From CBDDBH01 sp965225625 (GTDB lineage Bacteria > Pseudomonadota > Gammaproteobacteria > JADZEE01): a stretch of DNA of 64,000 nucleotides. A model generated the notes under the pieces. The model worked only from the letters and a program-made list of their open reading frames with translations, had not been told where the DNA came from and ran no database searches. Positions 19,674 through 29,414 of this stretch are shown piece after piece (the first letter of the stretch is position 1; every line of letters begins with the position of its first letter). Both the position numbers and the translations under genes were made by a program. The stretch is from NCBI GenBank assembly GCA_965225625.1, contig CBDDBH010000034.1, positions 434,001-498,000 on the forward strand, given 5' to 3'.

Positions 19674-21684
19674 CGCGGCCGCCGCGCGCGCCATTGAGCT
19701 TCGCGAGGAAATTAACTGGCACAATTACCGTTACTATGTATTGGACGACCCAAGCGTTACGGATGCCCATTACGATCGCCTGCTTCGCGAACTGGCGCAA
19801 ATCGAGAGTAATAACCCAGAACTGAGAGTCGCCGAGTCTCCTACTCAGCGAGTCGGTGCAGCGCCCTCGACGGCGTTTTCGCAAGTGCGTCACGAACTGC
19901 CGATGTTGTCGCTAGGCAACGCCTTGGACGAGGCGGAAATGCGTGGTTTTGATCAGCGCCTGTGCGACCGCCTGGAGGTCGAGCGTATCGAATACACGGC
20001 CGAGACAAAATTGGATGGATTGGCCATCAGCTTGCGTTACGAACACGGTGTGCTGGTGCAGGCGGCGACCCGGGGCGATGGCACCCAAGGTGAGGATGTG
20101 ACCAGCAACGTGCGAACCATCCGCAGCATTCCGCTGAGCTTGCTGCAGGCTAAAACGGAGGTGTTCGAAGCACGCGGCGAAATAGTCATGACTCGCGAAG
20201 GTTTTCGGGTATTGAATAAACAACAGGAACGCGCGGGCGAGAAGATTTTTGCGAATCCGCGCAATGCCGCGGCAGGAAGCTTACGCCAGCTCGATCCTCG
20301 GATAACGGCTACTCGGCCGCTTCGAGTCTATTGCTATGGCATGGGCGCTATGCGCGGACTCGAAATGCCGGATCGACACAGCGAAGTACTTGCTCTGCTG
20401 CGTACCTTAGGGCTGCCTGTAGCGGCGGAAAGCACTGTCGTCACGGGTATTGACGGTTGTCTGGACTATTACCGCCGGATTGGCGAGCTGCGCAACGAAT
20501 TGCCCTACGAGATTGACGGTGTGGTGTTCAAAGTTAACTCTCATAGTCAGCAGCAGACGCTGGGTTTTGTGGCCCGAGCGCCGCGCTGGGCTGTGGCGCA
20601 CAAATTTCCTCCCGAGGAGGAGCAAACCCGCGTGCTCGATATTGACGTGCAGGTTGGTCGAACCGGTACCTTAACACCGGTAGCACGCTTACAGCCCATC
20701 TTCGTAGGCGGCGTGACAGTCACCAACGCCACCCTGCATAACGCGGACGAGGTTTTGCGAAAAGACGTGCGAGTAGGCGACACCGTCGTCGTGAGGCGCG
20801 CCGGGGATGTGATACCGGCAGTGGTCAGAGTCGTGGAGCAGGAACGTGCTGAGGGAACACAGGCCTTTGTAATGCCGGATCGTTGCCCTGAATGCGGTTC
20901 GCAGGTTGTGCGCAGCGAAGGCGAGGCGGCGTACCGGTGTTCGGGCGGGCTGGTTTGCCCAGCACAACGCATCCAGGCGATTTTGCATTTCGCATCGCGC
21001 CGGGCCCTGGACATCGATGGCCTCGGCGAGAAACTCGTTGAGCAGCTCGTGGCGGCTGGACAAATTCGGGATTTGGCGGATATCTACGAGCTCTCGCACG
21101 AGCAACTGGTTGATTTACAACGTATGGGCGAAAAATCCGCCGCGAATTTGGTTGCAGCGCTTGAACGCAGCAAAACAACCACACTAGCCCGGTTTCTGTA
21201 CGCTCTGGGGATCCGCGACGTAGGCGAAGCCACGGCGCAAGCGCTGGCGAACTATTTTGCCAGTCTCGACTCTGTGATGGCCGCGAGCGAAGAGCTGCTG
21301 CTTGAAGTCGAAGACGTCGGCCCGGTCGTTGCCGCGCGTATCGCGGGATTTTTTGCAATTGGCGCGAACCGCGAGGTTGTCGCGCGTTTAATCAAGGCCG
21401 GCGCCCACTGGCCTGCCGCGACCAGCAGTGTCCGGGCGACGCCGTTGGCTGGGCGCACGTTCGTGCTCACCGGTACGCTCGTGTCCTTAACCCGCGATCA
21501 GGCGCGCAGGACTCTCATTCAATTGGGTGCCAAGGTTGCCGGGAGCGTATCGCGTAAAACGGACTACGTGGTGGTGGGCGCTGAACCTGGTAGCAAAGCG
21601 CAAAAGGCGGAACAGCTGGCGATACCCATACTTGACGAAGACGCCTTCGTGGAATTGCTGCGGCAACAGCAAGACCTGGCTTAA
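19660..21684 (+). CDS. ligA: NAD-dependent DNA ligase
   Basis: LigA seals nicks in DNA using NAD+. The start at 19660 overlaps the end of zipA by 14 bp and gives 674 residues (E. coli 671). The Ia domain ends in YYVLDDPSVTDAHYDRLL. The adenylation Lys is in TKLDGLAISLRYEHG. An OB fold, a four-Cys zinc finger (CPECGS and CSGGLVCPAQ), helix-hairpin-helix repeats and a C-terminal BRCT domain (GRTFVLTGTLVSLTRDQA) follow. All family domains are present. Confidence 0.98.
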   Translation: MSGSNAAAARAIELREEINWHNYRYYVLDDPSVTDAHYDRLLRELAQIESNNPELRVAESPTQRVGAAPSTAFSQVRHELPMLSLGNALDEAEMRGFDQRLCDRLEVERIEYTAETKLDGLAISLRYEHGVLVQAATRGDGTQGEDVTSNVRTIRSIPLSLLQAKTEVFEARGEIVMTREGFRVLNKQQERAGEKIFANPRNAAAGSLRQLDPRITATRPLRVYCYGMGAMRGLEMPDRHSEVLALLRTLGLPVAAESTVVTGIDGCLDYYRRIGELRNELPYEIDGVVFKVNSHSQQQTLGFVARAPRWAVAHKFPPEEEQTRVLDIDVQVGRTGTLTPVARLQPIFVGGVTVTNATLHNADEVLRKDVRVGDTVVVRRAGDVIPAVVRVVEQERAEGTQAFVMPDRCPECGSQVVRSEGEAAYRCSGGLVCPAQRIQAILHFASRRALDIDGLGEKLVEQLVAAGQIRDLADIYELSHEQLVDLQRMGEKSAANLVAALERSKTTTLARFLYALGIRDVGEATAQALANYFASLDSVMAASEELLLEVEDVGPVVAARIAGFFAIGANREVVARLIKAGAHWPAATSSVRATPLAGRTFVLTGTLVSLTRDQARRTLIQLGAKVAGSVSRKTDYVVVGAEPGSKAQKAEQLAIPILDEDAFVELLRQQQDLA

Positions 21685-21696
21685 ATTTCGTTTCTT

Positions 21697-22689
21697 TCAG
21701 GCGGCGTAGGATTCGACACGGTTACGCCCGTGCTGCTTTGCGCGATACAGGGCCTGGTCTGCTTTGTCGAGCAGATCGATAGTGCCTTCATCTGGCGCCA
21801 GTGTCGAAACGCCAGCACTGACAGTTATCGACATGCGCGAATCTTCATGAATAAAGTCGGTCTGCTCAATAGCCTCGCGTATCCGGCCAGCCAACAAGGT
21901 CGCGCCGTCGACGTCGGTGTTGCTGAGTATTACGACGAATTCCTCGCCACCAAAGCGGAAGATGACATCGCTGCAGCGGACGCATTCAATGATCGTGTCC
22001 GCCATTGATTTCAAAACGAAATCGCCGATTATGTGACCATAGTTGTCATTTACCTGTTTGAATCGATCGACATCCAGCATAATCAGTGAGAGTTGATATT
22101 GGTGGCGTTGAGCCAGTTCCACTTCGCGCTCCAGAACGGCATCCATCGCGGCACGATTATTCAGTTGCGTCACCGGATCTTTCAACGCGGTTTGCAAGGC
22201 TCGACGATACAAAATAGCGTTGCGTAGCGGATAGACCAGTGCGCATAACATCGCTTCGACGAAGTCAGTTTCCTGTAGCGCGAACGGGTGCTCGCGCCAC
22301 AAGGCGACACTGCCGAGCGGTCTTTCAAGCAAAACCATACGGTAGTCACATGAGTGCGGAGCCGTTTGTCCTCGCGTAACTTCAATCCCCTCGTCTAGAT
22401 ATTCGTAGCGTAAACCCTCGTGCGGCACTAACTCGGCAAGTTCGTGCGCAAATAATTCGATGAGTTTGCCGATATCGAGCGTGCTTTGCAGAATGTTAGC
22501 CATCTGCAAAGTGTGGTGTTCGATATGCGCTTTGTCATCAGCCATAACTTTCGATTTAGCCGCCAACACGCGTCCATCGCTGGCGGGTCCGTGCTCATTG
22601 TTGGCGAAGCTAATAGATGCGGCCATGTAATCGCTTGAACCTGGGAAATGTCGCTTGTGTTGCCAGATCCGTGCCAATTGACTCATCAC
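21697..22689 (-). CDS. Diguanylate cyclase with GAF-like N-terminal domain
   Basis: This GGDEF protein probably makes cyclic di-GMP from two GTP. The catalytic motif is RFGGEEFVVIL. An RxxD inhibitory site (RCSD) lies five residues before it, so product feedback is likely. The domain starts near KDPVTQLNNRAAMDAVLE. The N-terminal part (QMANILQSTLDIGKLIELF onward) resembles a GAF-type sensory fold; no membrane helix is seen. The start is uncertain: GTG 22689, ATG 22686 or ATG 22545 (MADDKAHIEHH). It is convergent with ligA with a 12-bp gap. A PilZ protein encoded at 48.8 kb is not evidence of a direct link. Confidence 0.92.
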   Translation of the reverse strand: MMSQLARIWQHKRHFPGSSDYMAASISFANNEHGPASDGRVLAAKSKVMADDKAHIEHHTLQMANILQSTLDIGKLIELFAHELAELVPHEGLRYEYLDEGIEVTRGQTAPHSCDYRMVLLERPLGSVALWREHPFALQETDFVEAMLCALVYPLRNAILYRRALQTALKDPVTQLNNRAAMDAVLEREVELAQRHQYQLSLIMLDVDRFKQVNDNYGHIIGDFVLKSMADTIIECVRCSDVIFRFGGEEFVVILSNTDVDGATLLAGRIREAIEQTDFIHEDSRMSITVSAGVSTLAPDEGTIDLLDKADQALYRAKQHGRNRVESYAA

Positions 22690-22810
22690 GACCCAAAACT
22701 CGTAATGGATAAGCTATATCGCTATCAATTGGGTACTCGCCGAGTCTTGCCGCCGCACATGCAGGCGGTAGTTTGCCGGTTTGTGAGGATAGTGTTTGCC
22801 GCTACTTGGG

Positions 22811-23572
22811 TTAGGCACTCAGCGTTTGACCATGTACGTCAGCGCTGTCCGGCCCGATTAAGTACAGATAGGCATTAACCACGCTGGCGGCTACCGGGAT
22901 CTGCAACGGATCCTCGGCTGGAAAAGCGGTTGCCCGCAGCGCGGTTCGTACCGGGCCCGGATCCAGCGAATTGACGCGCGGTGAGCGGCGCTGGGTACAT
23001 TCTTCTGCCAGCAGCTGCATCATGCCTTCTGTGCCGAATTTTGATACGGCGTATGCGCCCCAATAGGCCCGAGCCTTGCGCCCGACGCTGTCTGAGGAAA
23101 ATATAATGGACGCATCGGGGGCTCGCTCCATTAGCGGGAGACAAGTCTGCGTCAACATGAAAGGCGCGTGTAGATTCGTTTGAAACACTCTCGCCCAAGT
23201 CGTCGGGTTGTAGTTGCGTACGGGCGACAGATCTCCGATCGAGGCCGCATTATGAATTAAACCATCGAGGCGACCGAACGCGTCGGTGATTGATACCGCG
23301 AGCTGTTCGTAATCCTGATAACCGGCGCTCTCGAGATTGAGCGGATAAAGCGCAGGAGCCAGTAGATCCTGCGCACAGATCTCGTCGTGTAGCGATTCCA
23401 GCGCTCGCACGTCCCGGTCGAGCACGATGACTTGTGCCCCATAGCGGCTAAGCGCTAATGCGACTTCGCGTCCGATACCAGAAGCCGAGCCCGTGACGAG
23501 GATGACCCGTTCGTTCAGCAGCCCAATGCTAGGCTGGTAAGACGCCAGTGGCTGCGGTGATTGGTTAGACAT
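22811..23572 (-). CDS. Short-chain dehydrogenase (YciK-like)
   Basis: This NAD(P)-dependent oxidoreductase has 253 residues from ATG 23572. The Rossmann motif is VTGSASGIGREVALALSR, then the NAA motif in LIHNAASIGDLSP. The catalytic Ser is near SDSVGRKARAYWG and the YxxxK pair is in YAVSKFGTEGM. The sequence resembles E. coli YciK, whose substrate is unknown. The gene stands alone between a diguanylate cyclase and the sigma-E locus. Confidence 0.9.
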   Translation of the reverse strand: MSNQSPQPLASYQPSIGLLNERVILVTGSASGIGREVALALSRYGAQVIVLDRDVRALESLHDEICAQDLLAPALYPLNLESAGYQDYEQLAVSITDAFGRLDGLIHNAASIGDLSPVRNYNPTTWARVFQTNLHAPFMLTQTCLPLMERAPDASIIFSSDSVGRKARAYWGAYAVSKFGTEGMMQLLAEECTQRRSPRVNSLDPGPVRTALRATAFPAEDPLQIPVAASVVNAYLYLIGPDSADVHGQTLSA

Positions 23573-23575
23573 CAC

Positions 23576-23826
23576 ACTGTGGTTGAGCTAACGTGCAGGC
23601 GCGTTGATTGGTCAGCCGAAAAGGTGGCACGCAAAAGTCTTGCGACTGGCAATACGTTCGAAATATCAGTGTAAGATCAGTCGTTTGCTGCATTGGTCAC
23701 GCTCAGCGAATGGCGCCGCACAATTGGATCTTAAGCAATTGCTCAAATGAACCAAATAAGCAATTGATGGTCTACGCCTTTAGACCGCTACTGACGCCGT
23801 TGGAATGATACAAGGAGACAGACCCA
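23576..23826 (+). promoter_or_regulatory. rpoE upstream region with candidate sigma-E-type promoter
   Basis: GAACCA (23749-23754), 16 bp, then TCTACG (23771-23776) resembles the extracytoplasmic sigma-E consensus GAACTT-N16-TCTGA. The start site would be near 23783, about 45 bases before rpoE. Two direct copies of AAGCAATTG (23733-23741 and 23758-23766) flank the -35 element, 25 bp apart. The first extends to the palindrome AGCAATTGCT. This suggests autoregulation plus a further DNA-binding factor. No gene was seen in the rest of the region. Confidence 0.45.
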
Positions 23827-24405
23827 ATGGGCGACAATGGCGCGGACAAGCCGCTGGTCGAAAGGGTTCAACAGGGTGACAAAGGCGCATTCGACTTACT
23901 CGTTCTCAAGTATCAGAACCGTATTGTCAAGGTCGTATCCCGATATGTCCGGGATCCGGGCGATGCTATGGATGTGTCACAGGAGGCTTTTCTAAAGGCC
24001 TATCGCGCGCTACCGAATTTTAGAGGAGACAGTGCTTTTTATACCTGGTTGTACCGGATTGCGATTAACACCGCCAAGAATTACCTGGTCATGGTTGCGA
24101 GACGACCCGTGGAACTGGATGCTGATAGCGGTGATGCCAACGAGCGGTCGGATATAGAGGCGTTGCAACATGATATTGATACGCCGGAGGCGTTGCTGCT
24201 GACCGATGAGATACGCCAAACAATACTGAGTGCGATAGATGAGTTGCCCGAAGACCTGCGTACGGCTATAAACCTACGCGAGGTCGATGGAATGAGTTAT
24301 GAGGAAATTGCGAATGCGATGGACTGTCCGATCGGGACTGTTCGATCCCGTATATTCAGGGCACGCGACGCAATTGATATGCAATTACGACCTTTATTAG
24401 AGTGA
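23827..24405 (+). CDS. rpoE: RNA polymerase sigma factor RpoE (AlgU)
   Basis: RpoE is the envelope-stress ECF sigma factor. The 192-residue protein has region 2 (KYQNRIVKVVSRYVRDPGDA, then FRGDSAFYTWLYRIAINTAKN) and region 4 (DLRTAINLREVDGMSYEEIA, then MDCPIGTVRSRIFRARDAID), as in E. coli RpoE and Pseudomonas AlgU. The start at 23827 follows AAGGAGACAGACCC. The stop overlaps the GTG of rseA, so sigma factor and anti-sigma factor are probably made in a fixed ratio. rseB and a DegP protease follow. Confidence 0.97.
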   Translation: MGDNGADKPLVERVQQGDKGAFDLLVLKYQNRIVKVVSRYVRDPGDAMDVSQEAFLKAYRALPNFRGDSAFYTWLYRIAINTAKNYLVMVARRPVELDADSGDANERSDIEALQHDIDTPEALLLTDEIRQTILSAIDELPEDLRTAINLREVDGMSYEEIANAMDCPIGTVRSRIFRARDAIDMQLRPLLE

Positions 24406-24998
24406 ATACCGCTATGGAGTCAAAAGTACTGGACGAGGGAGTTCTGGACGAGGGAGTACTGGAAGAGATATCGGCTGCTATGGACGGCGAGAGCCCGGCG
24501 CAGCAGGCGGGCACCTTGCTTGGAAAAGTTGCAAGCGATGCCAAACTTAGTGAGGCCTGGTATCGCTACCATCTGCTCGGTGATGCGATGCGCGGACAGG
24601 TTCCCGACCATATCGATCTGCATATGCGCCACAAAACCCGTGAATCCCTCGTCGCTGAGCCGACCGTGCTGGCGCCGACAAAACGTCTCGCGTCGTTGCT
24701 CAAACCGGTCGCGGGCTTGGCTATAGCGGCTTCTGTTGCTGCACTGGCTGTCATTGGAGCACGGCAATTGTTGCAGCTCGATAGCGTGGAACCGGTGCCT
24801 GGCATTGTTCAGCAGCGCCCGGCCGGCGTCGAGCGGCCGCCTGTTGCGGTGGTCAGCTGGCAGCCGCAAACGCAGGCGGCTACGCGGTTGAATAGTTATC
24901 TGGTGAATTACAGCGAACACCGTTCGAACGCAGCGGTCCCCGCAACGCTGCCTTATGTTCGTATCGTCGGTCGTGAAACTGACGATACGTCGCAATAG
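24402..24998 (+). CDS. rseA: Anti-sigma-E factor RseA (MucA)
   Basis: RseA holds RpoE at the inner membrane until stress proteases cut it. The 198-residue product (GTG 24402; ATG 24414 also possible) has an N-terminal sigma-binding domain with LEEISAAMDGESPAQQ and WYRYHLLGDAMRGQVP. One membrane helix is at about residues 103-122 (PVAGLAIAASVAALAVIGA). A periplasmic tail follows. A 15-bp tandem repeat near 24427 duplicates VLDEG before the sigma-binding domain. The 3' end overlaps rseB by 44 bp. Confidence 0.92.
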   Translation: MNTAMESKVLDEGVLDEGVLEEISAAMDGESPAQQAGTLLGKVASDAKLSEAWYRYHLLGDAMRGQVPDHIDLHMRHKTRESLVAEPTVLAPTKRLASLLKPVAGLAIAASVAALAVIGARQLLQLDSVEPVPGIVQQRPAGVERPPVAVVSWQPQTQAATRLNSYLVNYSEHRSNAAVPATLPYVRIVGRETDDTSQ

Positions 24999-25980
24999 CG
25001 TGCTTCGTCGGTCATCCATCGCTGTTACTGCGCTCTTCTTGGGTTTCGTTCTCCAGGCTACGGCGGCGGATGAACCTGCTACCGCAGAACAACTCATCAG
25101 CCGGATGTCCATCGCGGCCAAACAGCTTAACTACGATGGCGTATTTGTTTACCAGCGCGGCGAGCATACCGACAGCATGCGGATCATTCACCGCACAAAA
25201 AACGGACGCAGCTTGGAGCGTCTCGTATCGTTGTCGGGAGCAGCGCGCGAGGTGTTGCGCGATGGCGAGCGGGTTATCTGCATATTCCCGGAGAACCAGG
25301 CGGTTCTGGTCGAGGAGAGCCGGCCCAAGCAAATATTGCCGACTGAATTTTCACAGCCGATTGAAGCCATGGCTGAACACTATGATTTTCGTCTGCTTGG
25401 CGCTGACCGCATCGCCGGTCGTCAGACGCGGGTCGTTGCGATCGAGCCGAAAGGGCAGTTTCGCTATGGTTATCGACTCTGGATAGATGATGCCAGCGGC
25501 TTATTATTGAAATCGAACATCGTGGATTCCGCGGGCACTGCACTTGAGCAGATCCAGTTTACGCATATTGAAACGCCGCAGTCGATCGCGGACGAATTGC
25601 TGGAACCGGACATCTCGGGGCGTGGCTACAGTTGGGTTACCTATGAGGAAACTGATGTCCAGAACGCTAAACAGAGCGACCGATGGACCGTGGAATGGTT
25701 GCCGGCGGGATTCCGTATGAGTGAACAACAAATGCAGGCGATGTCAGCCAGTCACAGCCCGGTTAACCACATGGTTTACACCGACGGCCTGGCGATGGTG
25801 TCGATTTTCGTCGATAAACTCGAGCAACAAGACGAACGATTACGCGGGTTTTCTTCGATGGGCGCGGTAAACGCTTACAGTACCATGTTCCAGGAATATC
25901 AGATTACAGTTGTAGGCGAGGTTCCGTCGGCCACTGTCAGTAAAATTGCAGCGTCCGTGGTCATGGTGACCGCTCCTTGA
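24955..25980 (+). CDS. rseB: Sigma-E regulatory protein RseB (MucB)
   Basis: RseB is a periplasmic sensor that protects RseA from DegS cleavage and releases it on binding lipoprotein or LPS intermediates. The frame opens at ATG 24955, and a GTG about 18 bases later is an alternative. A signal peptide (SIAVTALFLGFVLQATAADE) leads into the MucB domain (LISRMSIAAKQLNYDGVFVYQRG, with SMRIIHRTKNG) and the smaller C-terminal domain ending near VSKIAASVVMV. Length is typical (318 in E. coli). There is no rseC/mucC between this gene and degP. Confidence 0.94.
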   Translation: MFVSSVVKLTIRRNSVLRRSSIAVTALFLGFVLQATAADEPATAEQLISRMSIAAKQLNYDGVFVYQRGEHTDSMRIIHRTKNGRSLERLVSLSGAAREVLRDGERVICIFPENQAVLVEESRPKQILPTEFSQPIEAMAEHYDFRLLGADRIAGRQTRVVAIEPKGQFRYGYRLWIDDASGLLLKSNIVDSAGTALEQIQFTHIETPQSIADELLEPDISGRGYSWVTYEETDVQNAKQSDRWTVEWLPAGFRMSEQQMQAMSASHSPVNHMVYTDGLAMVSIFVDKLEQQDERLRGFSSMGAVNAYSTMFQEYQITVVGEVPSATVSKIAASVVMVTAP

Positions 25981-26038
25981 TTTTTAGATGCTCGAAATTG
26001 CACAATCACTGCAGCCAAGCCCATTGAGGAGTTCGTTA

Positions 26039-27466
26039 ATGCAAAAGTCGCGTGAGGTCGCTTTGTCATCAATCGCCATAATGCTGGTGTGTTGGTCGTT
26101 GACGGGAGCGGCCCGCGGTTTGCCTGATTTCACGAAACTGGCTGAGTCTGCCGCGCCGGCCGTCGTCAATATCGGTACCAGCATCAAGCCTGACACGAGG
26201 CGTCGCCGACCTCATGGTCTTCCGGAAATTCCGGGAGATAGTCCCTTGAATGAATTTTTCCGCCGATTTTTCGGCGAAGAGGGCGCACCTAATACGATGG
26301 TCCCGCGCTCATCTCTGGGGTCGGGTTTTATTATTTCCAAGGATGGTTACGTAATCTCCAATTATCATGTTGTCGAAAATGCAGATGAGATTGTGGTCCG
26401 GCTAAGTGATCGCCGGGAATTTGTCGCTGAGTTGGTTGGTTCTGACGAGCGAAGTGATCTGGCCGTGCTTAAAATAGACGCTACGGATCTGCCTGTGTTG
26501 AAGCTTGGAGATTCGCGCAAACTGAAAGTCGGCGAATGGGTCGTCGCCATTGGTGCACCGTTCGGATTTGACCACTCGGTAACGGCCGGCATTGTCAGTG
26601 CCATGGGACGCAGCCTCCCTAATGAGAATTACGTGCCGTTCATTCAAACCGATGTTGCGATAAACCCGGGTAACTCAGGTGGGCCTTTGTTTAACCTCGA
26701 TGGTGAAGTGGTCGGTGTGAATTCGCAGATTTTCAGCCGTACTGGCGGCTTTATGGGACTGTCTTTTGCGATTCCCATGGACGTAGTCGCCAACGTGTAT
26801 CAACAGATCCGTGATAGCGGTAGCGTAACGCGAGGTTGGCTCGGGGTGTTAATACAGGACGTGACCCGGGAGCTGGCGGAATCATTCAATATGTCGAAAC
26901 CGCACGGCGCCCTGGTGTCGAAAGTTCTACCGGACAGCCCCGCTGCGGCAGCGGGTATGAAGGCGGGCGACATCGTCATGAAGTTCGCCGGCACCGAGGT
27001 AAATACCTCAGCGGATCTGCCCCCGGTTGTGGGTAATACTCGGGTCGGCGTCAAAGTGCCCGTGGAGGTGCTGCGCGAAGGTACGACTCGGAATCTCGAG
27101 GTCGTCATTGGCAAATTGCCAGCCGAAGACGACCAGCTATTGTCGTCAACAGCTTCGCCGGCGGAAAAAACCGATAATCGGCTCAGCCTCACGGTTAAAG
27201 ACCCTAGCGCAGAACAACGTAAGGCATTCGATCTCGCCGGTCACGGCGTCATCGTCGAAGACGTCGGCGAAGGCCCCGGCGCTACCGCTGGTGTTCGAAA
27301 AAATGACATATTGCTGTTGGTAGACAACAAACAGGTTCGCGATGCAGAGCATTTTGCCGAGCTTGTTAAAGAACTTCCAAGTGGGAAATCGGTACCGATC
27401 CTGATCCAGCGGCGCGGTGGCCCGTTATTTCTCGCGATGAAGGTGCCTGAAAAGGTGCCTGAATAG
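26039..27466 (+). CDS. degP: Periplasmic serine protease, DegP/MucD family
   Basis: This Do-type protease-chaperone degrades misfolded periplasmic proteins. The ATG at 26039 follows TTGAGGAG and gives 475 residues. A signal peptide ends near TGAARGLPDF. The catalytic triad is His in SNYHVVENAD, Asp in SDLAVLKID and Ser in NPGNSGGPLFN. Two PDZ domains follow (about residues 260-355 and 385-470). Position directly after rseB matches mucD of Pseudomonas. It probably serves both as a sigma-E target and as a check on the pathway. Confidence 0.95.
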   Translation: MQKSREVALSSIAIMLVCWSLTGAARGLPDFTKLAESAAPAVVNIGTSIKPDTRRRRPHGLPEIPGDSPLNEFFRRFFGEEGAPNTMVPRSSLGSGFIISKDGYVISNYHVVENADEIVVRLSDRREFVAELVGSDERSDLAVLKIDATDLPVLKLGDSRKLKVGEWVVAIGAPFGFDHSVTAGIVSAMGRSLPNENYVPFIQTDVAINPGNSGGPLFNLDGEVVGVNSQIFSRTGGFMGLSFAIPMDVVANVYQQIRDSGSVTRGWLGVLIQDVTRELAESFNMSKPHGALVSKVLPDSPAAAAGMKAGDIVMKFAGTEVNTSADLPPVVGNTRVGVKVPVEVLREGTTRNLEVVIGKLPAEDDQLLSSTASPAEKTDNRLSLTVKDPSAEQRKAFDLAGHGVIVEDVGEGPGATAGVRKNDILLLVDNKQVRDAEHFAELVKELPSGKSVPILIQRRGGPLFLAMKVPEKVPE

Positions 27467-27617
27467 GCAGAACCCGAATTAACCAACAAGTCCGCTCTGC
27501 CGCTGCGCGGCCGCCCGCGCGCGTCCCATTTACGCTATCATTGCGTCCTTTCGAGCGTTGTCGGGGAGGATCAGTGATTTCGGTGCGCGCGCCGCCAGGC
27601 AGCTTTTCGCTTTGACC

Positions 27618-29414
27618 ATGCAGTACATTCGCAACTTCTCCATCATCGCGCACATTGACCACGGTAAGTCGACGCTGGCCGATCGCTTTATTCAACAGTG
27701 CGGCGGCCTGAGCGAGCGGGAGATGTCGGAGCAGGTTCTTGATTCCATGGATCTGGAACGTGAACGGGGCATTACTATCAAGGCTCAATGCGTCACGCTC
27801 AACTATCGCGCGGCAGACGGTGCCGTATACAATTTGAATTTCATCGATACGCCCGGACACGTCGATTTTTCCTACGAGGTATCGCGCTCATTAGCTGCGT
27901 GTGAAGGCGCCCTGCTGGTCGTTGACGCGGCGCAGGGTGTCGAGGCGCAATCGGTGGCAAATTGCGCTACGGCGGTTGCGCAGGGATTGGATGTGCTGCC
28001 GGTATTGAACAAAATCGATCTTCCCGCCGCGGATCCGCAACGTGTAGGGCGCGAAATAGAGGAACTGATCGGCGTCGATGCATCGGATGTCATGTGCATC
28101 AGCGCAAAAACCGGTGCTGGAATTCCAGCGCTTCTGGAACAACTCGTTGCCAAGATACCGCCGCCGGTAGGCGACGCTCAGGCAGTACTCAAAGCACTAA
28201 TCATCGATTCGTGGTTCGACAAGTATCTGGGAGTGGTTTCGCTGGTACGCGTTGTGGATGGGCGGCTGCGGGTGGGCGAGAAGATCCGCATTATGTCGAC
28301 GAATCGTGAACACGTGGTGGACGAAGTTGGCGTATTTACGCCAAAACGTTTGGTCCGCGATGAGCTTGTGCCGGGCGAAGTTGGATTTCTTATTGCGGGG
28401 ATTAAGGACATAGACGGCGCGCCCGTGGGTGACACAGTCACCTCGGCACAACACCCTGCCAGCGCGCCCTTGCCCGGTTTCAAGAAGATACAGCCGAATG
28501 TGTTCGCGGGTATGTTTCCGGTTGAATCGACCGATTATCAGGCATTTCGTACTGCCCTGAGTAAACTTCGTCTCAACGATTCATCGCTATACTTTGAGCC
28601 GGAAACCTCAGAGGCATTGGGATTCGGGTTCCGCTGCGGATTCCTCGGCATGTTGCACATGGAGATTGTGCAGGAACGTCTGGAGCGCGAATATCAAATC
28701 GACCTAATCACGACAGCACCAACGGTTGTTTACGAAGTTCTGGGCACTAATGGATCAGTGCAGCTTGTTGATAATCCGGCCAGGTTACCGCCGCTCGCAT
28801 CGATTGCGGAAATTCGCGAGCCGATCGTTCGAGTGGATATTCTCGTTCCGCAGGACTATGTCGGCAATGTGATGACCCTGTGTACCGAACGTCGTGGCGT
28901 GCAAAAGCAAATATTGTATGGCGGCGGACAGGTCTCGATTGGCTTCGATTTGCCGATGAGCGAGATAGTGTTTGATTTTTTCGACCGATTGAAATCGGTG
29001 ACCCGCGGCTATGCGTCGATGGACTATAGCCTGGTAGGGTATCAGACCGGCGAGTTGCTACGCCTGGACCTTCTGATTAATGGCGATCGCGTAGACGCGC
29101 TGTCGGTCATTGTCCATAAAGCTGATGCTCGGCGGGAGGGGCGAGCTCTCGCTGCAAAGATGCGAGAGATTATTCCGCGGCAGATGTTCGACGTCGTTAT
29201 TCAGTCCGCGATCGGATCGAACATAATATCTCGTGAGAACGTAAAAGCGCTGCGTAAGAATGTTACCGCGAAGCTTTACGGTGGCGACGTGACCCGCAAA
29301 CGAAAATTGTTGGACAAGCAAAAAGCAGGGAAAAAGCGTATGAAGCAATTGGGCACGGTGACGATACCCCAAGAAGCGTTCATGGCCGTATTAACCGTTG
29401 GCAAACCAAGATGA
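27618..29414 (+). CDS. lepA: Elongation factor 4 (LepA)
   Basis: LepA is a ribosomal GTPase implicated in initiation and back-translocation. The start at ATG 27618 (MQYIRNFSIIAHIDHGKST) gives 598 residues (E. coli 599). The GTPase motifs are AHIDHGKST, DTPGHVDF and NKIDLP. EF-G-like domains and the LepA-specific C-terminal domain (RREGRALAAKMREIIPRQMF) follow. The frame is open upstream, but the extra residues are not family-like. It overlaps lepB by 4 bp (ATGA), and the lepA-lepB pair is conserved. Confidence 0.98.
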   Translation: MQYIRNFSIIAHIDHGKSTLADRFIQQCGGLSEREMSEQVLDSMDLERERGITIKAQCVTLNYRAADGAVYNLNFIDTPGHVDFSYEVSRSLAACEGALLVVDAAQGVEAQSVANCATAVAQGLDVLPVLNKIDLPAADPQRVGREIEELIGVDASDVMCISAKTGAGIPALLEQLVAKIPPPVGDAQAVLKALIIDSWFDKYLGVVSLVRVVDGRLRVGEKIRIMSTNREHVVDEVGVFTPKRLVRDELVPGEVGFLIAGIKDIDGAPVGDTVTSAQHPASAPLPGFKKIQPNVFAGMFPVESTDYQAFRTALSKLRLNDSSLYFEPETSEALGFGFRCGFLGMLHMEIVQERLEREYQIDLITTAPTVVYEVLGTNGSVQLVDNPARLPPLASIAEIREPIVRVDILVPQDYVGNVMTLCTERRGVQKQILYGGGQVSIGFDLPMSEIVFDFFDRLKSVTRGYASMDYSLVGYQTGELLRLDLLINGDRVDALSVIVHKADARREGRALAAKMREIIPRQMFDVVIQSAIGSNIISRENVKALRKNVTAKLYGGDVTRKRKLLDKQKAGKKRMKQLGTVTIPQEAFMAVLTVGKPR

